Source of the DNA: Actinomycetes bacterium
GTDB taxonomy: Bacteria > Actinomycetota > Acidimicrobiia > Acidimicrobiales > RAAP-2
DNA length: 32,603 nucleotides
Direction: 5' to 3'
Assembly (NCBI GenBank): GCA_021782915.1
Contig: JAJXUK010000027.1
Location: 1-32,603 of the forward strand
Program-made: the position numbers and the translations under genes
Part shown: piece after piece, positions 11,204 through 19,775 of the stretch
How positions within the stretch are numbered: the stretch's first letter is position 1
How the letters are laid out: each line of letters begins with the position of its first letter
The notes under the pieces: model-generated
The model's input: the letters and a program-made list of their open reading frames with translations, nothing else
Told to the model about the DNA's origin: nothing
Databases searched by the model: none

Positions 11204-11980
11204 TCAGGGATTGAGGCGCGTCGTCTCGGGTGCGGGCACCTCGAGGACCAGACACAGCAGCTCGGTCAGCACGCGCGCGGTGGCGCCCCAGATGACGTCA
11301 CCGGGCACCCGGTAGAAGAAGATCGGCACGAAGCCCTCGGCGTCCGCGCCGGGGCGCGCGCGGGCCCAGCGCTCCTCGAGGAAGTTGCCCTCGGCCACCA
11401 GCTCGGCGAGAGAGACCGTGAAGACGCGGTCCACCTCGCTGGGCTGGGCCGAGAGCCTCGGGCGCTCGGTGAGGCCCCCGACGATCGGCCAGATCGCCGA
11501 GGATGAGGCGAAGGTCACCAGCGGGCTGAGCCAGGCGACCGGGCGCACCAGCTCGGGCGCGAGGCCGACCTCCTCGTCGGCCTCGCGCAGGGCCGCGGCG
11601 ACCGGATCCTCGCCCTCGTCGATGGCCCCTCCGGGCAGGGCGATCTCGCCGCGGTGACTGCGCAGGAAGAACGCGCGCCGGGTGAGCACGACGTGGGCCT
11701 CGCCGGCCTCATCGAACAGCGCGACCAGCACCGCGGAGCGCCGCGTGATGCGCGCGGCGTTGCGAGCCTCAGCGAGCTCGCCCGGCTGGCGCGCCACGCC
11801 GTCGAGGTTGCGCCCGGCACGGCCCAGGCGCTCGAGCACCCGCGACGTCGTGAGTCCCCGACGCTGGCTGGGCTCCAGGTGCGCCCAGGGGGCCGCTCGA
11901 CCGGGGCGAACCTCGTCCGGCTGGGGGATCACCTGGGGGTAGTCGTGCCCCGGGAAGCGCGGCGGGGGCGTCGATGACAA
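11204..11980 (-). CDS. Nudix hydrolase, CoA pyrophosphatase (NudL-like)
   Basis: About 258 residues. The Nudix box GGAIDEGEDPVAAALREADEEVGL fits the GX5EX7REUXEEXGU pattern exactly. Upstream LRSHRGEIALPGG and downstream FYRVPGDVIWGATARVL resemble the NuCoA group that hydrolyses CoA and its derivatives; the exact substrate is inferred. The frame is open far upstream, but there it runs antisense into the MMPL gene. A TTG at 11980 preceded by a G-rich AGGGGG sequence is a reasonable start; a GTG at 11932 is an alternative, and the Nudix core begins only after about 90 residues. It precedes guaB3 by 66 bp on the same strand but is divergent from the MMPL gene. Confidence 0.82.
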   Translation of the reverse strand: MSSTPPPRFPGHDYPQVIPQPDEVRPGRAAPWAHLEPSQRRGLTTSRVLERLGRAGRNLDGVARQPGELAEARNAARITRRSAVLVALFDEAGEAHVVLTRRAFFLRSHRGEIALPGGAIDEGEDPVAAALREADEEVGLAPELVRPVAWLSPLVTFASSSAIWPIVGGLTERPRLSAQPSEVDRVFTVSLAELVAEGNFLEERWARARPGADAEGFVPIFFYRVPGDVIWGATARVLTELLCLVLEVPAPETTRLNP

Positions 11981-12056
11981 CTGTGAATAACCCCCTACAG
12001 TGGTGGGGCATTGCCCTTCGGGCACACTACCGGCCCTCCGTCCCTCGGGAGCAGTC

Positions 12057-14222
12057 ATGACCTCTCTAGCCCGCGCCGCGGTGCGCCACCGCTGGCTCGT
12101 CCTCATCGTCTGGCTGGTGCTCATCGTGGGCACCAACGCGGCGGCCCAGGCCGTGGGCTCGGCCTTCTCCAACTCCTTCAGCCTGCCCGGCACCGACTCG
12201 ACAAAGGCCTTCGCGCTGCTGAGCCAGGTCAAGGGCCAGAGCGGCGAGGCCGACCAGATCGTCTTTCACTCCCTGCGCGGTCCGCTGAGCGCGCAGCGCA
12301 GCGTGATCGAGCCGATGCTGAACAAGGTCGCCACACTGCCCGAGGTCGCCAGCGTGACCTCGCCGTTCTGTGGGAGCGCCCAGGCCTGCCTGGGCGCCAC
12401 CCAGATCAGCCGCGACGGCACCATCGCCTACGCCGTGGTGCACTTCGCCGAGCCCGCCTTCAAGCTCAACCTCGCCCAGATCCGCGCGGTGGAGACCGTA
12501 GGATCCACCATCCGCTCGAGCCAGCTGGACGTCGAGTTCGGCGGCAACGCCTTCGGTCAGCTCGACGCGCCCACCCAGAGCAAGGGCGAGCTGGCCGGTC
12601 TGCTCATCGCGGCGCTCGTGCTCTTCATCGCCTTCGGCTCGCTGCTGGCCATGCTGGTGCCACTCTTCGTGGCCCTCTTCGCCCTCGGCGTGGCCGCCGC
12701 GGTGACCGAGCTGCTCAGCCACGGGCTCACCATCGCCCAGTTCGCCCCGATCCTGGGCTCGCTGATCGGCCTCGGCGTGGGCATCGACTACGCCCTCTTC
12801 ATCGTCACGCGCGCCCGCCAGGGACTCAAGCGCGGCAACAGCGTCGAGGACGCCATCGCCACGGCCGTGAACACCTCGGGGCGCGCGGTGCTCTTTGCGG
12901 GCACCACCGTGTGCATCGCCCTGCTGGGCATGCTGGTGTTGCGCCTGAGCTTCCTCAACGGCGTGGCCATCTCGGCCTCCATCACGGTGGCCATCACGAT
13001 GGCCGCCTCGGTCACCCTGCTGCCCGCGCTACTGGCCTTCCAGAAGATGCGCGTGCTGAGCCGGCGCGAGCGGCGCGCGCTGGCCGAGCACGGGCCCGAG
13101 CCCATCGTGCCGGCCGGGGCCTGGCAGCGCTGGGCCGGCTTCGTCGCCCGGCACCCGCGCGTCTTGAGCGTGCTGGGCCTCCTCGTCATCGCCTCGATCG
13201 CCACGCCGTACTTCTCCTTGCACCTGGGCAGCTCGGACCAGGGATCCAACCCGCCGACCTCGACCACCCGCAAGGCCTACGACCTGCTGGCCAGTGGCTT
13301 CGGCCCCGGCTTCAACGGGCCCCTCACGGTGGTGGCCAAGATCAACACCCCCGCCGACGCGGCGGCCCTCAACGCGCTGGACGCGAGCCTCAAGTCCGCG
13401 CCCGACGTCGCCTCGGTCGGCCCGGCCGTCGTCATCCCCGGCTCCAGGGTCGGCGTCATCACCGTGGTGCCCAAGTCCAGCCCGCAGGCCCAGGCCACCT
13501 CGAACCTCATCACCGCGATCCGCCAGGACTACATACCCCGAGCCAGCGCGACCAGTCACACGGAGATCCACGTCGGGGGCATCACGGCGATCTTCGACGA
13601 CTTCGCCAGCGTGCTGGGCTCGAAGATCCCACTCTTCATCGGGGTGATCGTGCTGCTGGGCAGCCTGCTGTTGATGGTGGCCTTCCGCAGCGTGCTGGTG
13701 CCCCTGGTGGCCGCGGCGATGAACCTGCTCGCCGCAGGGGCCTCCTTCGGGCTGCTGGTGATGGTGTTCCAGTGGGGCTGGGGCAGCTCGCTGATCAACG
13801 CCGGCACCGGGCCGATCGAGTCGTTCCTGCCGGTCATCATGATCGCGATCCTCTTCGGGCTCTCCATGGACTACCAGGTCTTCCTGGTCTCGCGCATGCA
13901 CGAGGAGTGGCTCAACACCAAGGACAACGAGGAGGCCATCCAGCGCGGCCAGGCCAACACCGGTCGCGTGATCACCGCCGCGGCGCTGATCATGATCTCG
14001 GTCTTCTTCTCCTTCGCCTTCGGCGGCCAGCGCATCATCGCCGAGTTCGGCGTGGGCCTGGGCGGCGCGGTGCTGATGGACGCCTTCATCCTGCGCACCG
14101 TGCTCGTGCCGAGCCTGATGCACTTCATCGGGCGGGCCAACTGGTGGATGCCGCGCTGGCTCGATCGCATCACCCCGCACGTGGCCGTCGAGGCCACCGA
14201 GGACCTGGAGTTCGCCGACTAG
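12057..14222 (+). CDS. MMPL/RND family membrane transporter
   Basis: A 721-residue exporter with the twofold MMPL layout: helix 1 (about 10-30), a large outer domain (30-185), helices 2-6 (190-345), helix 7 (about 380), a second outer domain (400-525), and helices 8-12 (530-700). The paired GVGIDYALFIVTR (about residue 240) and GLSMDYQVFLVSR (about 605) carry the Asp-Tyr pairs linked to proton relay in MmpL proteins. This family exports lipids, glycolipids, siderophores or drugs; the cargo here is unknown. The ATG at 12057 has GGGAG five bases upstream. Its TAG stop interlocks with the stop of the convergent TetR gene (shared CTAG), so the two transcripts overlap. The neighbouring TetR could regulate it, although it does not share its promoter. 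Confidence 0.93.
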   Translation: MTSLARAAVRHRWLVLIVWLVLIVGTNAAAQAVGSAFSNSFSLPGTDSTKAFALLSQVKGQSGEADQIVFHSLRGPLSAQRSVIEPMLNKVATLPEVASVTSPFCGSAQACLGATQISRDGTIAYAVVHFAEPAFKLNLAQIRAVETVGSTIRSSQLDVEFGGNAFGQLDAPTQSKGELAGLLIAALVLFIAFGSLLAMLVPLFVALFALGVAAAVTELLSHGLTIAQFAPILGSLIGLGVGIDYALFIVTRARQGLKRGNSVEDAIATAVNTSGRAVLFAGTTVCIALLGMLVLRLSFLNGVAISASITVAITMAASVTLLPALLAFQKMRVLSRRERRALAEHGPEPIVPAGAWQRWAGFVARHPRVLSVLGLLVIASIATPYFSLHLGSSDQGSNPPTSTTRKAYDLLASGFGPGFNGPLTVVAKINTPADAAALNALDASLKSAPDVASVGPAVVIPGSRVGVITVVPKSSPQAQATSNLITAIRQDYIPRASATSHTEIHVGGITAIFDDFASVLGSKIPLFIGVIVLLGSLLLMVAFRSVLVPLVAAAMNLLAAGASFGLLVMVFQWGWGSSLINAGTGPIESFLPVIMIAILFGLSMDYQVFLVSRMHEEWLNTKDNEEAIQRGQANTGRVITAAALIMISVFFSFAFGGQRIIAEFGVGLGGAVLMDAFILRTVLVPSLMHFIGRANWWMPRWLDRITPHVAVEATEDLEFAD

Positions 14223-14833
14223 GCCTGCTCGCGCGCGCGCATCCCCGCGGCGGTCTCGAAGAAGCGGCGCACCTCACCCGGGCTCGGATTGAACTGCGGG
14301 GAGTTCGACGTGATGACCTGACCGACCGAGGCCGCCCAGAAGGTCGCCACCAGCGTGCGCGGGTCCACGTCCTCACCCAGCCAGCCGAGCTCCTTGGCGT
14401 GCTCCAGGGCGTCGTTCCAGCGCTCGAACTGCACGTCGAGGCGGCTGCAGAACTCGTCGCGGATCTTGGGCTGGCTCCAGACGTCCAGCAGGAGCTTGAC
14501 CACGCCCCACTTCTCGTCGAGCTGGCCCAGGCGCCAGGCCGTCTCGGTGTTCTCGCCCAGGGCGCGGTAGAAGGCCTCGCGGTCGTCGCTGGCCAGGGCG
14601 GCCTCGCAGGCCGGCAGGTAGGCCTGCAGCTCCTGGGTCATCTCCTGGTAGATCTCGACCTGCACCTGGGCGATCAGCTCGGTGCGCGAGTTGAAGTGGT
14701 AGTAGATGGTCGGCACGCCCACGCCGGCGCGCAGGGCCACGTCGGCCACGCGCAGGGCCACCGAGCCCTCGGCGCGCACGAGATCCTTGGTGACGTCCAG
14801 GATCCTCTGACGCGTCTCCGAGTCACGCCGCAT
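14219..14833 (-). CDS. TetR/AcrR family transcriptional regulator
   Basis: About 204 residues. The N-terminal helix-turn-helix reads RILDVTKDLVRAEG then VALRAGVGVPTIYYHFNSR, the TetR signature, followed by an all-helical ligand-binding/dimer domain of ordinary length. The frame could start at GTG 14854, but AGGGG lies about 8 nt before GTG 14836/ATG 14833, so the shorter start is preferred. It is convergent with the MMPL transporter, with stop codons interlocked. Its own upstream region holds a perfect inverted repeat (14936-14954) that could be an autoregulatory operator. The DNA-binding helix is clearly related to that of the second TetR in this window (PTIYYHF shared). Confidence 0.92.
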   Translation of the reverse strand: MRRDSETRQRILDVTKDLVRAEGSVALRVADVALRAGVGVPTIYYHFNSRTELIAQVQVEIYQEMTQELQAYLPACEAALASDDREAFYRALGENTETAWRLGQLDEKWGVVKLLLDVWSQPKIRDEFCSRLDVQFERWNDALEHAKELGWLGEDVDPRTLVATFWAASVGQVITSNSPQFNPSPGEVRRFFETAAGMRAREQA

Positions 14834-14935
14834 CACCCGTCCCCTATCTGTCACGCACGGTCCCGAGTCCGTGCTCAGCCCCTTACCGGCCGCCCCACCA
14901 GGTACTCGCCGCCGCCTGGCGGTCCGTACGTGGCG

Positions 14936-14954
14936 TTGCTCGCCGTGTGAGCAA
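14936..14954. promoter_or_regulatory. Inverted repeat TTGCTC-N7-GAGCAA, candidate TetR operator
   Basis: The arms are perfect 6-mers with a 7-bp centre, a size that suits a TetR dimer. On the minus strand a TACATT -10-like hexamer directly overlaps its edge, so binding could block transcription of the TetR gene starting at 14833. The regulatory role is inferred. Confidence 0.4.
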
Positions 14955-14981
14955 TGTATCCCAGCGCTCTGACACCCTGGC

Positions 14982-14996
14982 CTGAACGAGGTTCAG
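14982..14996. promoter_or_regulatory. Perfect palindrome CTGAAC-GAG-GTTCAG
   Basis: Two perfect 6-bp arms with a 3-bp centre lie 28 bp from the first inverted repeat in the same divergent region. It could be a regulator site for either gene or a small RNA hairpin. No T-run follows. Confidence 0.35.
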
Positions 14997-15145
14997 AATT
15001 TGACACCTTCCAACCACCCACCGAGGACTCGCCCACGCGTCGTTGGGCCCCACGACCGGGCACGGCGACGTCGGGAGCGGTGCGAATGGTGAGGCTCAGC
15101 CACCACGTGCCACCGCGCAGCGGCGCCGATTGAGAGAATGGGCCA

Positions 15146-17269
15146 ATGTCGACGATCGAGGCCGCGCCCAGCCCCGTGGCGGGTGCGCCCGCGTCTCACT
15201 GGAGGCGCCTGGTGCGCCACCCGGACTTTCCCTCGTTCGTGCTGGGCGTGGCGCTGGCGATCGCGGTCTGCTACCCGTTCTTCGGCTCTGGACGGCTCTT
15301 CCTCCTTGACTGGGTCGTCGGGCCGCGTACGCCAATCCTGAGTCCAACCATCTACGGCCTGAACGGTGGCCTCACTACCGGCGCTCTTGATGACGTCGTA
15401 GTGGGCATACTCAACTCGTTCTTCGGTGCCGCCTCGACCTGGCTCCCCATCGTGGCGTTCTTCCCACTCGCCGCGGTCGGCATCTCGAGGCTCACCGAGC
15501 ACAGTCGGGTGGCGCGCCTATCGGCCAGCGCTCTGTACTGCGTCAATCCATTCGTCTTCAATCGCCTCTACGTCGGGCACATTCCGCTTCTCATCGGATA
15601 TGCCCTAGTACCCTTCGCTACACGCTCTACCGTTGCTTCGATCACCGCTCGTTACGGACGCTGGCCCATCGTGGCGGCGTGGTGGACTATTCTCACGGCA
15701 CTCAGCCCTCAATACCTATGGATCTTCGGAGTTGTTGTCTCTTGCAGCGCCATCTTCGGCATAAGACGGGTGGGAATCGCACGATCAGCGACTTGGATCA
15801 GCCTAAACATCGCCCTACTCATTATCCTCAACCTCTACATAATCATCCCGCACTTACTGACTCGTCTACCCATCTCCGCCGGACAGTCGAACCTTAACCT
15901 CTTCCTGACGACGCCTGATCAACACTTGGGTCTCTACTTCAATGTTGCAGCAATGTATGGCTTCTGGCGAATCGGACCGGGTCCAGTATTGCCAAAACAA
16001 GTTGTGGCCGCTTGGCCATTCCTTGCCATCATCATCATCGGCCTTGTGATCCTTGGTGGACTCAGTCTGATACACCGCACTGGTCTCACAACTCGCGCCA
16101 CTGTGTCGACAGAAGCGGACTTTGATTTACACGAGCAACGAAATTCCTATAAAAAGCGTAACTCCAACCAGGTTGACACTGGATTGATCCTCATATGCTC
16201 TGCATTCATTGGCTTCCTGCTCACTCTTGGTACACAAGGTCCAACGGGCTATCTGTTTCGATTAGCGTATAACCGTGTGCCATTCTTTGACATCTTACGT
16301 GAGCCGCAAAAGGCAGCAATATTGTTAGTTCTTGCGTACTCTCCGCTCTTCGGTTACGGAGTCGAGTCCGCATCCACTAAGCTTAGAGTTCCACGTGACA
16401 TATCAGGTCGTTTTGCCACAATTCTTTTAGGCATTTGTCTCCCGGTCATCTATGTTCCAACCATGTTTAACGGACTCGATGGGCAGCTATCAACTTCAAC
16501 CATTCCGGCACCATATCAACAGGTGGAATCATACTTACAACACCGGTCGGGCTACCTTCTCGATCTTCCCTGGCATCTGTATATGTCGTATCCATTTACT
16601 GACAATCGAGTAATTGCTAACATCGCCCCAACTCTCTTTTCAGTCGCAACAGTTTCAGGAAACAACATTCAGACGGGAAACACTCAATCTCAATCACTAT
16701 CAAGTCTTCCCAATGCCGTTGCACGCCTCATAGAGATCCCCAAGACGCATCAGCATATTTCAGCACGCCTGTGGGAACTTGGCATCCGCTTTGTACTTCT
16801 TGACAAGACAGTCGACTGGAAGTATTACGACTGGCTAGACACAACTCTGGGAATCACGAAAGTCATTGAGTCACCAACGTGCAATCTCTATGAGCTCATG
16901 CCGCCGGCAAGTACTCCATCTAACTATCTAATCATGACGCAGTTGCCGAGTGATTCAGTCTCAAATAGCCGTAAGGATATGAGATCACCCCAAGTTGCCA
17001 GACACTCAATGTTTAGTTACACGATTACTACAGACCATGTTCAAGATGTCCAGTTCAATCTCTCATACCAGCCAGGTTGGTTTCTAAACGGCGCCCCAAC
17101 TACCAGAACACCTGCGGGAGCAATTCTTCTTCGACTCCACAGAGGTCGTAACACCCTAGTGTTTATACCAGCCAAAGCGGCTACTATTCTCGAACTAACT
17201 TCGCTTATAATCTTGGCTATGATAATCCTATATTTATACTACTTTAAGTTACACAGTATCGGAGATTAG
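15146..17269 (+). CDS. Multi-pass membrane protein, GT-C-like glycosyltransferase candidate
   Basis: A 707-residue protein with about 10-12 hydrophobic helices in the first 430 residues, then an outer domain (about 440-680) and a final helix (about 685-702). A short cytoplasmic N-tail leads to helix 1 and an outer loop with FLLDWVVGP (Asp near residue 53), where GT-C enzymes usually place a catalytic acid. RVPFFDILREPQKAAI (about 380-390) matches the ILREP segment of the 1041-residue protein in this locus. The likely role is adding sugars from a polyprenyl-phosphate donor outside the membrane; donor and acceptor are unknown. Oddly, the first 60-70 codons have GC-rich, host-like third positions while the rest is AT-richer, so the gene looks chimeric. 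The upstream ribosome site is weak. Followed by a GT2 on the same strand after 147 bp. Confidence 0.7.
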   Translation: MSTIEAAPSPVAGAPASHWRRLVRHPDFPSFVLGVALAIAVCYPFFGSGRLFLLDWVVGPRTPILSPTIYGLNGGLTTGALDDVVVGILNSFFGAASTWLPIVAFFPLAAVGISRLTEHSRVARLSASALYCVNPFVFNRLYVGHIPLLIGYALVPFATRSTVASITARYGRWPIVAAWWTILTALSPQYLWIFGVVVSCSAIFGIRRVGIARSATWISLNIALLIILNLYIIIPHLLTRLPISAGQSNLNLFLTTPDQHLGLYFNVAAMYGFWRIGPGPVLPKQVVAAWPFLAIIIIGLVILGGLSLIHRTGLTTRATVSTEADFDLHEQRNSYKKRNSNQVDTGLILICSAFIGFLLTLGTQGPTGYLFRLAYNRVPFFDILREPQKAAILLVLAYSPLFGYGVESASTKLRVPRDISGRFATILLGICLPVIYVPTMFNGLDGQLSTSTIPAPYQQVESYLQHRSGYLLDLPWHLYMSYPFTDNRVIANIAPTLFSVATVSGNNIQTGNTQSQSLSSLPNAVARLIEIPKTHQHISARLWELGIRFVLLDKTVDWKYYDWLDTTLGITKVIESPTCNLYELMPPASTPSNYLIMTQLPSDSVSNSRKDMRSPQVARHSMFSYTITTDHVQDVQFNLSYQPGWFLNGAPTTRTPAGAILLRLHRGRNTLVFIPAKAATILELTSLIILAMIILYLYYFKLHSIGD

Positions 17270-17416
17270 TGAGTGGAGTTGGCAACATAGCTGTGTTATT
17301 AGTGAGTCTTGTCACTTACAGATTTGTGCTTGAGGACAAAGCTCGGCGGCGAGTTAACATAATAACTTGCCGGAGAATACTGCAGATCCCAACCAAGGAT
17401 AGATGGAGAGAGTCTC

Positions 17417-18343
17417 ATGGATAGACCAGATAAGTCAGTGAGAGATAGCTCTGGCTGTTATGTAGTCATTCCTGCATTTAATGAGGAAAAGCGCATTGGT
17501 GCTTTACTCGACTCCCTCTATAAGACAAGGTGGCCTCCCGAGATCTCTCAAATTAAGTGGATCATTGTCACAGGGGCAAGCACCGATCATACGTTAGATG
17601 TCGCCCGAGAGTGGCTAGCCCGGCACCGAGATGTCACCGCAGACGTCCTGGTAACAGCGTCTCGAAATGGCAAAGCTGGCGATCTAGATGTTGTGCACTC
17701 ACAACTGCTCGATCAAAACGAAAATGTAAGTGGCATAGCTGTTGTAATTGACGGGGACGTCACTGTCTTTCCAGAGAGCATTTGGAACCTGCTAAGCCCA
17801 CTTCTGACGGAACCCTCGCTGTCAATTGTCTGGGGATTCGATCACATTGACAGAGTCCACTTTGGAAACTGGGCCTCCTCATTTCAGATGCTACTGGCAA
17901 ACGCGATTGCAGGAGAGGAGCGTGCGAATAGGCCACGCGCCTATGGTCGATTCTTTGCCTACAGAGTTGAAGACCTTCGCGACTTTCATTGGGATGCCTC
18001 GCACATCACTGATGATCTACAACTTGCCCACTACGCAGAGAAGAGTCTTCTGGCTGTCTCTTCCGTTACATCTGCCCGTGTTGAAGTCACGCCAGCAGCT
18101 AGCTACTACGACTTCTATCTTCAGACTTACCGGTCCATAGTGGCACGCAGGGGCATCGTGGGAGGGAGTTCCGAGAGAGAGTCCCGGCGTAAGACATTGA
18201 CAGTTCTAGTCCACCAATTTGCACGACATCCAGTTCTCGGAGCTGCATTCATTGTCGCCCACGTCATCTCAATGTGGCGGCATAAGTTGTCGCCGTCTGC
18301 ATTCAGCAGCCATTGGGAGTCTCCGACATCCACAAAGTTTTGA
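17417..18343 (+). CDS. Family 2 glycosyltransferase
   Basis: A 308-residue GT-A fold protein. CYVVIPAFNEEKRIGALLDSL opens the nucleotide-binding half, GKAGDLD follows, VIDGDVTV holds the DxD metal site (about residue 113), and HITDDLQLAHY (about 195-205) holds the catalytic-base region. Where processive enzymes have QxxRW there is QTYRS (about residue 236). A C-terminal hydrophobic stretch (VLGAAFIVAHVISMW) may anchor it to the inner face of the membrane. The ending SSHWESPTSTKF looks natural, so the insertion element that begins about 70 bp later probably did not cut it. The codons are AT-richer than in the flanking genome. The sugar is unknown; it is expected to build the locus's glycan. 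The 147 bp upstream holds only an AT-rich leader with a GGAGAG sequence before ATG. Confidence 0.82.
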   Translation: MDRPDKSVRDSSGCYVVIPAFNEEKRIGALLDSLYKTRWPPEISQIKWIIVTGASTDHTLDVAREWLARHRDVTADVLVTASRNGKAGDLDVVHSQLLDQNENVSGIAVVIDGDVTVFPESIWNLLSPLLTEPSLSIVWGFDHIDRVHFGNWASSFQMLLANAIAGEERANRPRAYGRFFAYRVEDLRDFHWDASHITDDLQLAHYAEKSLLAVSSVTSARVEVTPAASYYDFYLQTYRSIVARRGIVGGSSERESRRKTLTVLVHQFARHPVLGAAFIVAHVISMWRHKLSPSAFSSHWESPTSTKF

Positions 18344-18434
18344 CGCGTACTTCCCCTGTGGTCACAATGCAAGCGCAGAGATTGACGGCACTTCGCACTC
18401 GAGGGAGAAAGGCTCCGACCACCTGAGCCCGGAC

Positions 18435-18500
18435 GCGACACGAGGGTTCTGCCAATCTGTTGGTTCTTGACTTCCACAGGTCGGAGAACCCTCGTGTCGC
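18435..18500. repeat. Perfect 16-bp inverted repeat at the transposase start
   Basis: Arms at 18435-18450 (GCGACACGAGGGTTCT) and 18485-18500 match perfectly and enclose 34 bp. The right arm contains the transposase GTG start codon, so an RNA hairpin would bury the start. This could limit transposase translation from read-through transcripts, or it could be a remnant of element ends. Confidence 0.7.
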
Positions 18501-19775
18501 TTGACGATACTTCCCTTAGCAACGTCCTGGTGGGTCTGCCCGACATCCGTGTCCTTGATGCTGTCGATGACGGCGTGCGCCTAACGATCACCATCGAGAA
18601 GGCGACGCCCGCGTCTCGGTATCCGACGTGCATCACGACCATGTACCTGAAGGATCGGCGCAATCTCGTTCTCGTCGACCTGCCCTATCGGGGACGCTGC
18701 GCGAGGGTGATCTGGCGTGAGCGCCGGTTCCGGTGCTGCGACGCTGCCTGTGCTCAGCCGACGCTCACCGATCAGGACCGTCGCATCGCCCTACCACGCC
18801 AGTCGATGTTGGAGTGAACGGCTTGGCGGGTGACCCTCCAGGTCGGACGGTTCGGTCGCACCGTGTCTGGGGTGGTCCGAGACTTGGGTTGTCACTGGCA
18901 CACCGTCAACGACGCGCTCATGAGCGTCGGCCGGAGGTTGCTCGCGCTCGATCGAGTCGAACTCGGGGGCGTCAGCGCCCTTGGCCTCGATGAAACCATC
19001 TTCGTGCGTCGCAGACCGGTCCACCGTCGTGAGTTCGCGACGTCCATCGTTAACGTGCGCCGGGGGCGGCTCCTCGACATGGTCGAAGGCAGAACCGCCG
19101 AGACTCCAGTTCGCTAGCTGCTCCGGCGCTCGCACCTGTGGCGCGGCGACATTGAAGCGGGCACCCTGGACCTCTCCGGCCCCTACCGCCGGGCCGTCGA
19201 ACTCGACCTGCCGAAGGCAAGGGTCGGGGTCGACCCCTTCCACGTCGCCAAGCACGCAGTCCACCAGATCCACGAGTGCCGGCGCCGAGCGCAGAACGAG
19301 CTGCTCGGACACCGTGGCCGCAAGGAGGACGCCCTGTTTCGTGCCCGACGGCTGCTCGTGAAGCCCGCAGAGCGCCTCGACGGCAACGGCACCGAAAAGC
19401 TGCGCAGACTGTTGTGCGTCGGAGATCTGAACGGCCACGTCGCGACGCCAAGGAGGCCGTCGGCGAGCTCTAAACCCTCGAAGAGCATGAGACGGAAGCT
19501 CAGTTCATCGACGAGTTGATCCGCGACATGGCCGACCCCACGTGGCCGATCGAGGTGCGCTCCATCGGACGGACCCTTTCGAGCTGGCGGCACGAGATCG
19601 TCGCGTGGCATGACCAGTGCGTCTCGAACGGGCCGGCCGAGACGTCCAACAACCTGGTGAAGCGCATCAAGCGCATCGGGTTCAGCTTCACCAACTTCGA
19701 GAACTACCGGATGCGCGCTCTGCTTACGCCGGTGGCATCAACTGGTCACTGCTCGACCGCGTCACTCCTCGCTGA
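18494..19775 (+). pseudogene. ISL3-family transposase, inactivated
   Basis: Joining frames restores a transposase of about 427 residues, a normal ISL3 length. The N-terminal zinc-ribbon/helical region survives (YLKDRRNLVLVDLPYRGR, then CCDAACAQPTLT), as do the three acidic catalytic contexts: ALGLDETIF, VGVDPFHVAKHAV and SNGPAETSNNLVKRIKR. The last frame ends YAGGINWSLLDRVTPR at 19775. The damage is stops at 18815-18817, 19115-19117 and 19471-19473, and frameshifts near 19440 and near 19720. All DDE residues remain, so decay is by nonsense and indel changes and looks fairly recent. It cannot make active transposase unless an intact copy elsewhere acts on it. Confidence 0.88.

Larger units (their letters stand above)
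14834..15145. other. Divergent intergenic region between TetR and the glycan locus
   Basis: No convincing gene in this 312-bp stretch. It must carry the promoters of the TetR gene (minus) and of the first glycan-locus gene (plus). Two inverted repeats are described separately. A TTGACA sits at 15000-15005 on the plus strand, but nothing like TATAAT lies 16-18 bp downstream. Confidence 0.6.

Noticed and set aside
12010-12022. TGCCC-TTC-GGGCA hairpin before the MMPL gene as a terminator or operator
   Set aside because: The stem is only 5 bp and GC-rich chance hairpins are common here; no T-run and no repeat elsewhere.
12011-14950. 979-codon plus-strand frame overlapping the MMPL gene
   Set aside because: It is shifted against the MMPL frame, which has proper membrane helices and motifs; the long frame is Arg/Pro/Gly/His-rich shadow sequence.
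15000-15028. TTGACA as a -35 box of the glycan operon
   Set aside because: No acceptable -10 hexamer occurs 16-18 bp downstream, so a promoter cannot be claimed.
14942-15145. Small protein gene in the divergent gap
   Set aside because: Short frames exist but none has a ribosome site plus protein-like composition.
18127-18817. Open frames across the GT2 end and IS left end
   Set aside because: The minus-strand frame crosses the IS boundary and shows no similarity. The plus-strand frame is the first part of the broken ISL3 transposase and is counted there.
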